Shown here: in pieces, positions 1 to 7,137 of the stretch
Layout: every line of letters starts with the position of its first letter
Numbering within the stretch: position 1 is the first letter of the stretch
NCBI GenBank assembly: GCA_903924805.1
Contig: CAIYCZ010000438.1
Coordinates: forward strand, 1-10,874
Reading direction: 5' to 3'
DNA from: an uncultured delta proteobacterium
GTDB taxonomy: Bacteria > Desulfobacterota > WTBG01 > CAIYCZ01
DNA length: 10,874 bases
The notes under the pieces: model-generated
Told to the model about the DNA's origin: nothing
Database searches by the model: none
Seen by the model: the letters and a program-made list of their open reading frames with translations, nothing else
Program-made: the position numbers and the translations under genes

Positions 1-87
1 ACAACCCCAAGAATAAATCAAATTGTGACTACAAAGAGCTTGCTAGATACGCTTGTCGAAGAAACAGTTCAGCATTTTGATTTATAA
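1..87 (+). CDS. C-terminal fragment of an unknown protein (cut by window edge)
   Basis: Frame 1 is open from the first base to a TAA at 85-87 and encodes 28 residues ending in a likely amphipathic helix (SLLDTLVEETVQHFDL). A second + frame is also open to about position 93, so the assignment of this frame rests on its protein-like composition only. No family can be recognised from so short a tail. It is followed by a 100-bp AT-rich gap before the next start on the same strand, so it may belong to the same accessory module. Confidence 0.4.
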   Translation, partial: TTPRINQIVTTKSLLDTLVEETVQHFDL

Positions 88-187
88 CTGGATTGCTATT
101 GCCACAAAATAACACAAGTTAATTTTTAGTTGAATAATCATACAACTTGGAAAAAATGGGCTATAGAATAAACAGACGGTTTCAAAA

Positions 188-628
188 ATGACACTGCTTC
201 ATGGGCTTATTATTGGGTTGATTAGAGGAGTTATAGCGCTACCATTTGGTGGTGTACCCTTAGGAGTACAGGTCGCATTCCTTTGTCTTTTGGTACGGGC
301 AATTTTCAGTTCTGGCTGTATTCTAGGTCTTGTGCTCTATTGCTTTTGGCTTAATGCATATTTAAAGATTAAAGCATGGATGGAATATCACTATTGGTTA
401 AACCTGGGTCTTGGTGTCAAAGGGACTGCTTTTGTTTCATACAAATTTATGGAATTCTTGATTGAGCGGCTAGCATTGATTGGAGCGGCTTACTTTTTAT
501 ATGTTGCAAACCTTTTTCCGAACAAAGAAAATTTTATTAATAAGAACGCCATAATCAATGCATCTGTTTGTATTACAATCTATTTTATTACACAGATTAT
601 AAAAAGGGTCATAATGGAGAAACAGTAA
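188..628 (+). CDS. Unknown small multi-pass membrane protein
   Basis: I do not recognise this 146-residue protein. It is strongly hydrophobic, with likely membrane segments around residues 3-20, 24-58 (long enough for one or two passes), 92-110 and 121-138. Short basic or polar loops include KIKAWMEYHYW near 60-70 and PNKENFINKN at 111-120. The C-terminus IIKRVIMEKQ is basic, which by the positive-inside rule suggests a cytoplasmic end (inference). The frame is closed upstream by TAG at 164-166, and the ATG at 188 is the first start. No good Shine-Dalgarno precedes it, which lowers confidence in the exact start. It ends 29 bp before the TTG start proposed for the beta-barrel gene, so the two are probably cotranscribed. 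Base composition is AT-rich, like its neighbour and unlike the housekeeping genes to the right. Confidence 0.55.
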   Translation: MTLLHGLIIGLIRGVIALPFGGVPLGVQVAFLCLLVRAIFSSGCILGLVLYCFWLNAYLKIKAWMEYHYWLNLGLGVKGTAFVSYKFMEFLIERLALIGAAYFLYVANLFPNKENFINKNAIINASVCITIYFITQIIKRVIMEKQ

Positions 629-657
629 GGTGTGCCTTTTTTGTTTCAGAGGGGCCT

Positions 658-1506
658 TTGCAGAAAGTAATTTTCACACTTTTATTAACCACATTTCCTA
701 TTTTATATTCCCCAAACAATGTTCTATCCTCACCTGAGAAAATACCTGAGCAGTATCTTCATTTTGACCAACAGAAAACGAGCTTAATCAAAGACTCTGC
801 TGGATTTTTTGATGGTGTGAAGTTCCAGATTACCAACGCCTATCCACGACTTACCCATGCGGATCATCAAATAGAAAAAATCAATAACGCCCTTGACACA
901 CATTATAAAAATTGGAATTCAATGACTATCTTTACTATTGATGCTGGGATTTGGAAAAATTTGAATGATTATTTTAAGGCTGACCTGCTGGCTGTGCTGT
1001 CAAGTGGCGCAATCAAGGATAGAGGTGAGAGCTACTTTAATACGCCAACAAAGTTTAGACAAGGGTATGATGTGCTTATCCTTACTTCAAATCTGTATTA
1101 TTATCCACTCTCTTACCAAAAAGATTCCCGATTGATTGACCCATTTGTTGGCCTTGGGGTGTCGTATACGTTTGTAAGAGAAGAAACAACAGTTAAGATT
1201 AACAATAAGTATGTAAAAGATAAGATGCACTCCATCTATTATGACAATGGTATGGGGAGCAGATTTTTAGCTGGGGTTGATTTGAACTTCCAATCTCACT
1301 GGTCTATGTCGGTGATAGGAATCTATTCATGGAATCGAGTAAAAGGGGAGGCAAAAGTTCATGCGACTGAAGGACTGCGTATCAATGGAAAACGCATCGA
1401 CCATGATATACATACCAATACTGATTTTCAACTTGGGGGAAACGAGAAGATGGATATTGACTTTGGGGGGCCATCAATAAGCTTAATTTTGAATTACAAA
1501 TTTTGA
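658..1506 (+). CDS. Probable secreted outer-membrane beta-barrel protein
   Basis: The frame is open from 568, but I chose the TTG at 658. It is preceded by AGAGG about 5 nt upstream, and it places a classic signal peptide at the N-terminus: basic Lys3, a hydrophobic core over residues 4-17, and a probable cleavage site near VLSS at 22-25. The 282-residue product then shows alternating, aromatic-rich segments typical of barrel strands, for example SMTIFTIDAGIW near 88-99, DVLILTSNLYYYPL near 138-151, DPFVGLGVSYTF near 161-172, RFLAGVDLNF near 202-211 and WSMSVIGIYSW near 215-225. It ends in SISLILNYKF, with the C-terminal Phe that the BAM machinery recognises in outer-membrane proteins (established for the class). 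The glycine-flanked strands and size fit a small 8-10-strand barrel of the OmpW/OMP_b-brl kind, but I cannot name a family or ligand. The last codons lie inside a perfect palindrome. Confidence 0.6.
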   Translation: MQKVIFTLLLTTFPILYSPNNVLSSPEKIPEQYLHFDQQKTSLIKDSAGFFDGVKFQITNAYPRLTHADHQIEKINNALDTHYKNWNSMTIFTIDAGIWKNLNDYFKADLLAVLSSGAIKDRGESYFNTPTKFRQGYDVLILTSNLYYYPLSYQKDSRLIDPFVGLGVSYTFVREETTVKINNKYVKDKMHSIYYDNGMGSRFLAGVDLNFQSHWSMSVIGIYSWNRVKGEAKVHATEGLRINGKRIDHDIHTNTDFQLGGNEKMDIDFGGPSISLILNYKF

Positions 1507-1527
1507 ATAAGTATTCAAAATTTGTAA
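1494..1527. repeat. Perfect 34-bp palindrome spanning the barrel gene's stop codon
   Basis: The two 16-nt arms, TTACAAATTTTGAATA at 1494-1509 and its exact reverse complement at 1512-1527, are separated by only AG. The arm contains the last codons (AAT TAC AAA TTT TGA) of the beta-barrel gene. Symmetry stops on both sides after 1494 and 1527. No T-run follows the structure in either direction, so it is not a textbook intrinsic terminator, although it lies between convergent genes (barrel +, hydrolase -) where a two-way terminator would be useful. It could equally be a protein-binding or recombination site. Confidence 0.85.
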
Positions 1528-1613
1528 CACCATATAAACCCCTCTTTCCTCAACATAATCAGTGTGTACGACAATTCCTCTTCTTCAATTGAATCAATGG
1601 GACTTTTATTGTA

Positions 1614-2471
1614 TTAAAGAGTCTGTTTGAACCATTCAGCTATCAACGGTACAGCAATATTCATATGTTCGATAAGAAGCATATGGCCAGCGCCAGGGAT
1701 TATAACTAGGTCTTTCGGACAGCGCAGCCTTCCATAAAAACCTCTAATATAACCAGCAGAAAATATCTTATCCTTTTCTCCCTCAATAATCCGCACCGGA
1801 GTTTGCGCATCTTCTATTGCCGGCTTGTCAATGGGGTTAAAAAAAACAGAAATCCATGAACTGAAGCGATAGGTGCGGGTAATAAGATGGTCCTTAATAA
1901 TAAAACGGATATTGCCTGGTTTATCGAACGTATCCTTAAGTTTAATATAGGCTATAATAGGAATGGGGAGCCAGGTAAGAAACCGGGTGAATGGTTTTAA
2001 AAGACGAACAATAGGTAATATCACCATATGACGTTTCAGATAGAAAATAGGCTGGATGTTTCTCAGGTCAACTGTGTTATGGCACACGACAGAGCGAATC
2101 CGTCCATCCTCTATTGCTGCATAAAAGGATAGGATACCGCCCATACTGGAGCCGGTTATGCCAACACGGTTATTGTAATTTGAAACAGCGTAGTCAACGG
2201 CTCTTGAAATATTTCCCATGAGGTCGTGAAAGGTAAAGAGTCCCCGCGGACCGCCGCTGCGGCCATGGCCCTGCAGGTCAAGCCCTATAACAGTGAAGCC
2301 CTGCTCAGACAGAGCGCCAAGAAAATTTGCGTTAGGAATAGTGTTTATATAGCCACCGGCATGCATGGACATGCCGTGGATGAAGATCAGGGCAGGGGCA
2401 TCTGCGCCAGTCTCGTATATGGTCAGATGGAGAGGGATGCCGTGGTAGTCGATGGTGTCAAGTTTCAGCAT
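1614..2471 (-). CDS. Alpha/beta hydrolase (lysophospholipase / monoacylglycerol lipase-like)
   Basis: This 285-residue single-domain serine hydrolase belongs to the Hydrolase_4/S33-like group. The oxyanion motif FIHGMSMH lies at 30-37, followed by the strand VIGLDLQGHGRSGG at 61-74 that is typical of monoacylglycerol lipases. The nucleophile elbow is GSSMG at 107-111, giving Ser109. The acid is probably Asp234 in EGEKDKIF, and the base His263 in PGAGHM. A hydrophobic, basic lid occupies roughly 140-180 (LKRHMVILPIVRLLKP onward) and could contact membrane lipid. No signal peptide is seen, so it is probably cytosolic or membrane-peripheral. An AGG lies about 6 nt before the ATG. The gene stands alone, divergent from nadK with 172 bp between them and convergent with the barrel gene. 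The substrate cannot be told from sequence; a lipid or other carboxyl ester is inferred. Confidence 0.85.
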   Translation of the reverse strand: MLKLDTIDYHGIPLHLTIYETGADAPALIFIHGMSMHAGGYINTIPNANFLGALSEQGFTVIGLDLQGHGRSGGPRGLFTFHDLMGNISRAVDYAVSNYNNRVGITGSSMGGILSFYAAIEDGRIRSVVCHNTVDLRNIQPIFYLKRHMVILPIVRLLKPFTRFLTWLPIPIIAYIKLKDTFDKPGNIRFIIKDHLITRTYRFSSWISVFFNPIDKPAIEDAQTPVRIIEGEKDKIFSAGYIRGFYGRLRCPKDLVIIPGAGHMLLIEHMNIAVPLIAEWFKQTL

Positions 2472-2643
2472 AATTGCCTGATTATTATAAATACTGTAGA
2501 AAAAGCAATGTATTTTTAGAATAGTTAAAATTTATTGCTAAATTATTTTCCATTGGACAGGGAAGGGTAAAAGTGTTAAAAATTTTCAATTGGTGCGGGT
2601 TGTGAGTGAAATAAAACACGAAACACGAATTCCTGAGAAAATA

Positions 2644-3498
2644 ATGAAAACCATAGGTATCATCCCCAAAAAAAACCGTCCCGAAGCTCTCAAGCTGACA
2701 GAAGAAATCTGCTCATGGTGTAGGAATAAGGGTATTTCTGTTTACCTTGAGAATGACTTACCGGTCAGCGCAGATTCAGCTAAACGGGTTAATCAGGCAA
2801 CACTGATTACAACCGCAGAGATTGTTATTGTGCTTGGCGGCGATGGAACGCTTTTGAGCGTTGCACGGATACCAGGCAGCGAGAAGGTTCTGTTAGTTCC
2901 GGTCAACCTGGGCGGACTCGGGTTTTTAACAGAGATCCGGATTGAAGAAATTTATATCCTGCTGGAACAAGTAATTGCCGGCAATTTTACGGTTGACAAC
3001 AGAATGATGCTTGACGTTGTCCTTTTTAGGAATGGCAAGCCGCACGAGGAGCACCGGATTTTAAATGATGTGGTGTTCAATAAAGGGGCGATGGCGCGCA
3101 TCATTGATCTTGAGACCAGCGTCAATGGTCTGTATCTCAATACTTTTAAGTCAGACGGGCTCATTATCTGCACCCCTACCGGTTCAACAGCGTATTCCCT
3201 TTCTGCCGGGGGACCTATTATTTACCCCTCGCTCAAATGTATTTCCATCACCCCTATTTGCCCTCATACGCTGACCAACCGGCCCATCATACTGCCTGAA
3301 GACAGTGTGATACAGGTCAGATTAAAGGCTGAACATGAGGACGTATTCATAACCATGGATGGCCAGCTCGGCATCAGAATGCAGGAAGGCGACTATGCAG
3401 AGGTGAGAAAGTCCGGTTGCACCATGTCCCTGGTGAAGTCACCGTTCTGCGACTATTTTGAAGTGCTTAAAGAAAAGTTAAAATGGGGAGAGCGATAG
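2644..3498 (+). CDS. nadK: NAD kinase
   Basis: Phosphorylates NAD+ to NADP+ with ATP or polyphosphate in the cytosol. The 284-residue protein has the family's usual length and motifs: IGIIPKKNRPEA at 4-15, the kinase motif GGDGT at 65-69 (Asp67 is the expected general base), NLGGLGFLTE at 88-97, and the glycine-rich block TPTGSTAYSLSAGGP at 177-191, followed by ITPICPHTLTNRPI. The usual NE pair is NDVV here (Asn141-Asp142), a conservative change. The C-terminal ITMDGQLGI strand is also typical. The frame is open from a TTG at 2590, but homologues begin just before IGIIPK, so I chose the ATG at 2644; only a weak GAGAAA precedes it. The recN start follows 8 nt after the stop, indicating an operon with recN and the acetyltransferase. 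Confidence 0.95.
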   Translation: MKTIGIIPKKNRPEALKLTEEICSWCRNKGISVYLENDLPVSADSAKRVNQATLITTAEIVIVLGGDGTLLSVARIPGSEKVLLVPVNLGGLGFLTEIRIEEIYILLEQVIAGNFTVDNRMMLDVVLFRNGKPHEEHRILNDVVFNKGAMARIIDLETSVNGLYLNTFKSDGLIICTPTGSTAYSLSAGGPIIYPSLKCISITPICPHTLTNRPIILPEDSVIQVRLKAEHEDVFITMDGQLGIRMQEGDYAEVRKSGCTMSLVKSPFCDYFEVLKEKLKWGER

Positions 3499-3506
3499 GG
3501 CAGGGT

Positions 3507-5213
3507 ATGCTGTGTGATCTGTTCATCAAGGACTTTGCCATCATTGATGCATTACATCTCTCCTTTAGCAGGGGGCTGAACATCCTTTCCGGCGAAACCG
3601 GCGCAGGGAAATCTATTATTGTCGGTGCGCTGAACATCATGCTTGGCGGCAGAGTGTCCGCTGACCTGATTCGAACAGGAAAAGATGAGGCAATTGTGGA
3701 AGCATTGTTCAGCATCGAAGGATGCGATGAAGTAAAACAGAGTCTGCATGCATGGGGGGTTCATACCGGCGGTGATCAGCTCGTGATACGGAGAATTATC
3801 TCAAAATCCGGGAAAAATAAGGTATTCATCAGTGACCAGTTGGCAACCATCCAGATGCTCACGCAGCTCGGCGGATATCTGCTTGACATATCGGGCCAGT
3901 ACTCCCAGCAACTGCTGCTGCAGACAGAGCGGCATCTGGATATCCTTGACACCTATGGCGGCCTGCTGCCGCTTCGCTCCCGGTATCAGGAAGGGTTTGA
4001 TGAGTTTGCCCTGAATGCCCAGGACCTGGCTTCCCTTGTAAACGCTGAGAGAGATAAGGAGCATAGAAAAGAGCTGCTTGCATTTCAGAATGAAGAGATT
4101 GAAAAGGCGCAGTTCTCTGCAGGTGAGGAGGACGCACTATTAAACGAGAGAAAAATAGTTGCAAACGCAGAAAGGCTGTATGAGCGCACCTATGGCGTCT
4201 ATACCAGCATCTATGAGGCCGAAAACCCGCTGCTGGGAGCCCTGAAGAAATCTGTGGCGGCCGTTGCGGAGGCTGCAGCGATTGATACCGGGTTAAACAG
4301 CCTCAAAGAAAACCTGAACTCTATCGTCATAAGCCTGGAGGATGCGGCTTTATCGCTTCGGGCATATGCTGATAAAATACCGGTCGAGCCAGGCAGGCTG
4401 GAGCACGTGGAGAACCGTCTCGCCGAGATTCAGCGCATGAAAAAAAAATACGGCAAGTCTGTTGCAGAGATTCTTCTCTATCAGGAGGAGATTCAGAAGC
4501 AGCTGAAATCAATTGAAAGCAGCTCACAGCGCGTTGAAGAGCTGAAAAAAGAGTTACAAAAAAGATCCGGGGAACTCTGGAAGATTGCAGAGGAGTTGTC
4601 GGAAAAGCGCACAAAGGCAGCAAGCCGGCTCAAAAAGAATATTGAGACAGAGCTTGCTACCATTGGCATGGGAAAGACGGAATTTTTAACCATGCTGGAG
4701 AAAGTTGAAAAACCATCAGCAGATGATGCGACCTTCGGGCTGGGCAGGCTTCATTCACGCGGCATGGATTCGCTTGAATATTATATCGCGCCAAATGTGG
4801 GGGAAGAGCCGCGGCCGCTGTCACGGATTGCTTCAGGGGGAGAGCTGTCGCGTATCGTGCTTGCCATAAAAATGATACTGGCTTCCCACTATCACGTTGC
4901 GACACTGCTTTTTGATGAAGTAGACACCGGTATCGGCGGTGCTGTTGCTGAAGCGGTCGGCGAAAAGCTGAAGGAAATCGCGAAAACCCATCAGGTATTA
5001 TGTATAACCCATCTGCCGCAGATAGCCTGCTTCGGCACAACCCATTTCAGCGTGCAGAAAAATATCCAGAATGACAGAACCGTAACCGCGGTACAGCTGC
5101 TTGATAAAGATGAACGGGTAGAGGAAATTACCCGGATGCTTGGGGGAAAACAGATTTCCGATACAACACGGGCGCATGCTCTGGAAATGCTAAAAGATGC
5201 GGGCAGGGGATAG
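3507..5213 (+). CDS. recN: DNA repair protein RecN (SMC-like ATPase)
   Basis: RecN is a cytosolic SMC-type ATPase acting early in double-strand-break repair. The 568-residue product has Walker A GETGAGKS at 29-36, a central helical coiled-coil region (about 150-390) with charged segments such as RVEELKKELQKRSGEL, the ABC signature SGGELSR at 443-449, Walker B TLLFDE ending at Glu471, and the following DTGIGG and THLPQIA motifs. An ATG at 3483 also opens this frame but lies inside nadK with a poor ribosome site. The ATG at 3507 gives the usual RecN N-terminus (MLCDLFIKDFAIIDAL) and has AGGG about 6 nt upstream. The conserved segment after the first beta sheet, usually D-I-x-G-Q-H-x-H-Q, reads DISGQYSQQ at 127-135, which is a divergent version. 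Second gene of the nadK operon; regulation by a LexA box is not visible. Confidence 0.95.
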   Translation: MLCDLFIKDFAIIDALHLSFSRGLNILSGETGAGKSIIVGALNIMLGGRVSADLIRTGKDEAIVEALFSIEGCDEVKQSLHAWGVHTGGDQLVIRRIISKSGKNKVFISDQLATIQMLTQLGGYLLDISGQYSQQLLLQTERHLDILDTYGGLLPLRSRYQEGFDEFALNAQDLASLVNAERDKEHRKELLAFQNEEIEKAQFSAGEEDALLNERKIVANAERLYERTYGVYTSIYEAENPLLGALKKSVAAVAEAAAIDTGLNSLKENLNSIVISLEDAALSLRAYADKIPVEPGRLEHVENRLAEIQRMKKKYGKSVAEILLYQEEIQKQLKSIESSSQRVEELKKELQKRSGELWKIAEELSEKRTKAASRLKKNIETELATIGMGKTEFLTMLEKVEKPSADDATFGLGRLHSRGMDSLEYYIAPNVGEEPRPLSRIASGGELSRIVLAIKMILASHYHVATLLFDEVDTGIGGAVAEAVGEKLKEIAKTHQVLCITHLPQIACFGTTHFSVQKNIQNDRTVTAVQLLDKDERVEEITRMLGGKQISDTTRAHALEMLKDAGRG

Positions 5214-5240
5214 GCAACAGGCAAGAGGGAATAGGGGTAA

Positions 5241-5720
5241 GTGGCTGAAGATATGATCAGAAAAGCAAAAATTGGTGATATAAAGGCGATTCATAAAATA
5301 CTTTCCGCCTATTATTCAGAGGGTACGGTGCTGCCCCGTTCTTTGAGCGAGCTGTATGACCAACTGCGGGATTTCTTTGTTTATACAGATCCGGCTGACG
5401 GCTCGGTGATAGGTGCCTGTGCCATGCACATCTGCTGGGACCGGATTGCAGAAATACGGTCGCTTGCCGTTCGCGAAGGCAATCAGCATCGGGGTATAGG
5501 AAGTGAACTGGTGCGTGCCTGCATACAGGAGGCACAGCAGCTTGAGGTGGATCAGATATTTGTGCTCACCTATGCTGCAAAGTTTTTTAAGAAATTTGGT
5601 TTCAGGAAGGTGGATAAATCTGTGCTGCCCCATAAAGTGTGGTCTGATTGCATGAAGTGTGTCAAATTCCCGGATTGTGATGAAGATGCCCTCCTGCTGG
5701 AACTTAAAAGGAAAAAATAA
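5241..5720 (+). CDS. argA: GNAT acetyltransferase, short ArgA-type N-acetylglutamate synthase
   Basis: This 159-residue protein consists only of a GNAT domain, with the acetyl-CoA loop QHRGIG at 82-87 following RSLAVREGN, and FFKKFGF at 115-121. The ending ELPHK-like segment (VLPHKVWSDCMKC) and the CVKFPDCDE block match the short, kinase-less N-acetylglutamate synthases found in several diderm lineages, which make N-acetylglutamate for arginine synthesis. That assignment is from memory of the family and not from a search. Three cysteines (Cys137, Cys140, Cys146) form a CxxC-x5-C cluster near the C-terminus, a possible metal site. The GTG at 5241 has AGAGGGA 10 nt upstream; the ATG at 5253 (MIRKAKIGDI) is an alternative start. 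It lies 27 bp after recN and probably ends that operon. Its stop is 20 bp from the convergent mnmE stop. Confidence 0.8.
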   Translation: MAEDMIRKAKIGDIKAIHKILSAYYSEGTVLPRSLSELYDQLRDFFVYTDPADGSVIGACAMHICWDRIAEIRSLAVREGNQHRGIGSELVRACIQEAQQLEVDQIFVLTYAAKFFKKFGFRKVDKSVLPHKVWSDCMKCVKFPDCDEDALLLELKRKK

Positions 5721-5740
5721 CAACTCACTGCTTTTGTACG

Positions 5741-7123
5741 CTATTTCCCTACACAGAACGCACTGAAAATCCTGTCAAGAATATCCTCAGTTGACGCCTT
5801 CCCGGTGATCTCCCCGATTGCTTGCAGAGCGGACTGAAAGTCAAGGGCTATAAGTTCAGGTGAAAGATTGCTTCGTAACCCGTTCTGGGCAGCCTGTAAA
5901 GAATCAAGGGTTGTTTCCAGGGCAGACTTCTGGCGGACATTGGTAATAAGAATATCTGAAGCGGTCAGGGGAGCTGACTGCAGTACGGTCCGGTATATGA
6001 GATCCTGGAGCTGCTCAATCCCTCTGCCATACAGGGCAGATACGAGAGCAATCCTGTCAAAGGGGAGCACCCGGTATGCTTCTTCCAGGCTAAAGCGCTG
6101 CGGAAGGTCTGACTTGTTGATAATCGTGATAACCGGCCTTGATTTTATTTCCTCAAGGATGGACCGGTCCCGGTCATCAAGCTGCTGACTCCCGTCAATA
6201 ACAAACAGCAGCAGCTCTGCATCAGACAGCTTTGCACGGGTAAGCTCCATGGCAAGCTGTTCGATTTCGCCGCTGCCATCATGGAGCCCGGCAGTGTCCT
6301 GAATTACGATGGGAATGCCGCGGATGCTTATGCTCTCCTGAATGAAATCACGCGTGGTGCCGGGTATCGGTGTTACCAGCGCGCGCGTCTCGCCGAGGAG
6401 GGCATTGAGGATACTTGATTTGCCTACGTTCGGTTTTCCAACGATTATGGTACGCACTCCCAGGCGATAGAGCTTGCCTTCATAATACGTTGCAATGAGC
6501 GCGCTTATATCGCTACTGATTTCAGCAAGGTTTCGCTCGCACGCCTGAGAAGAACGCACATCAAGATCTTCCTCCGGGAAGTCAATGGATGCTTCAATAT
6601 GCGAGATAAGGTCAAGTATGCCATCCTGCAGTGCATGGAGTTTTTCTGAGAGTCTTCCCTGAAGCTGGCGGGTTGCAATTTTAAGGCTTGCCTCAGTTTT
6701 TGCCTCGATAATATCCATGACCGCCTCAGCCTGGGCAAGGTCTATGCGGCCATTAAGAAATGCCCGTTTGGTAAACTCGCCAGGCTCTGCCGGCCGCGCA
6801 CCGCCCCTGATAACCAGCTCCAGGATCTTTTGCAGCACGGTAAATCCGCTGTGGCAGTTTATCTCAACAACATCTTCGCGGGTGTATGAGGCAGGCCCCT
6901 GCATGTATGAGAGCAGTACCTCATCAAGAACGCTGGCGTCATGCGGGTCAATGATGGTTCCATAGCAGAGGTGGTGGGTTCGGGGAGAGCGCACGTCACC
7001 TGCAGGGGAGCGGAAGAGGCTGGTCACTATCTGCAGTGCGTCCGGCCCGCTGATTTTAATTATGCCAACGCCACCCCTGCCGACAGGGGTGGCAATAGCT
7101 GCAATGGTATCTTTGAGATACAT
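5741..7123 (-). CDS. mnmE: tRNA modification GTPase MnmE
   Basis: With MnmG this potassium-dependent GTPase adds the (carboxymethyl)aminomethyl group at C5 of wobble U34 in certain tRNAs, using a folate one-carbon unit. The 460-residue protein is full length. It has an N-terminal tetrahydrofolate-binding domain (DTIAAIATPVGRGGVGIIKISG at its start, given here in part as TPVGRGGVGI at 12-21), a helical region, and an inserted G domain. The G domain shows P-loop GKPNVGKSS at 229-237, switch TTRDF at 256-260, DTAGL at 276-280 and NKSD at 336-339. The C-terminal CVGK ends the protein with the conserved Cys457. It follows jag by 14 bp, with no clear Shine-Dalgarno before the ATG, so translational coupling to jag is likely (inference). 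mnmG, often next in line, is not here. Confidence 0.97.
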   Translation of the reverse strand: MYLKDTIAAIATPVGRGGVGIIKISGPDALQIVTSLFRSPAGDVRSPRTHHLCYGTIIDPHDASVLDEVLLSYMQGPASYTREDVVEINCHSGFTVLQKILELVIRGGARPAEPGEFTKRAFLNGRIDLAQAEAVMDIIEAKTEASLKIATRQLQGRLSEKLHALQDGILDLISHIEASIDFPEEDLDVRSSQACERNLAEISSDISALIATYYEGKLYRLGVRTIIVGKPNVGKSSILNALLGETRALVTPIPGTTRDFIQESISIRGIPIVIQDTAGLHDGSGEIEQLAMELTRAKLSDAELLLFVIDGSQQLDDRDRSILEEIKSRPVITIINKSDLPQRFSLEEAYRVLPFDRIALVSALYGRGIEQLQDLIYRTVLQSAPLTASDILITNVRQKSALETTLDSLQAAQNGLRSNLSPELIALDFQSALQAIGEITGKASTEDILDRIFSAFCVGK

Positions 7124-7137
7124 ACTGATGGGGCATG

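Noticed and set aside
568..657. Upstream extension of the beta-barrel frame
   Set aside because: It overlaps the membrane protein gene and would put 30 polar residues before an obvious signal peptide. The TTG at 658 with AGAGG explains the N-terminus better.
2484..2489. TATAAT on the - strand ahead of the hydrolase gene
   Set aside because: A start from it would leave only about 6 nt of leader and exclude the ribosome site, and no -35 is correctly spaced.
2226..2519. 97-codon + strand reading frame across the hydrolase start
   Set aside because: It runs antisense to a well-supported hydrolase and has no recognisable protein character or ribosome site.
2553..2581. nadK promoter candidate TTGGAC-17-TTAAAA
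   Set aside because: The -10 element matches only about half of the consensus, and such matches are frequent in AT-rich DNA.
4657..5040. 127-codon - strand reading frame within recN
   Set aside because: It is the complement of conserved RecN ATPase motifs, and its arginine/proline-rich composition is typical of a shadow frame.
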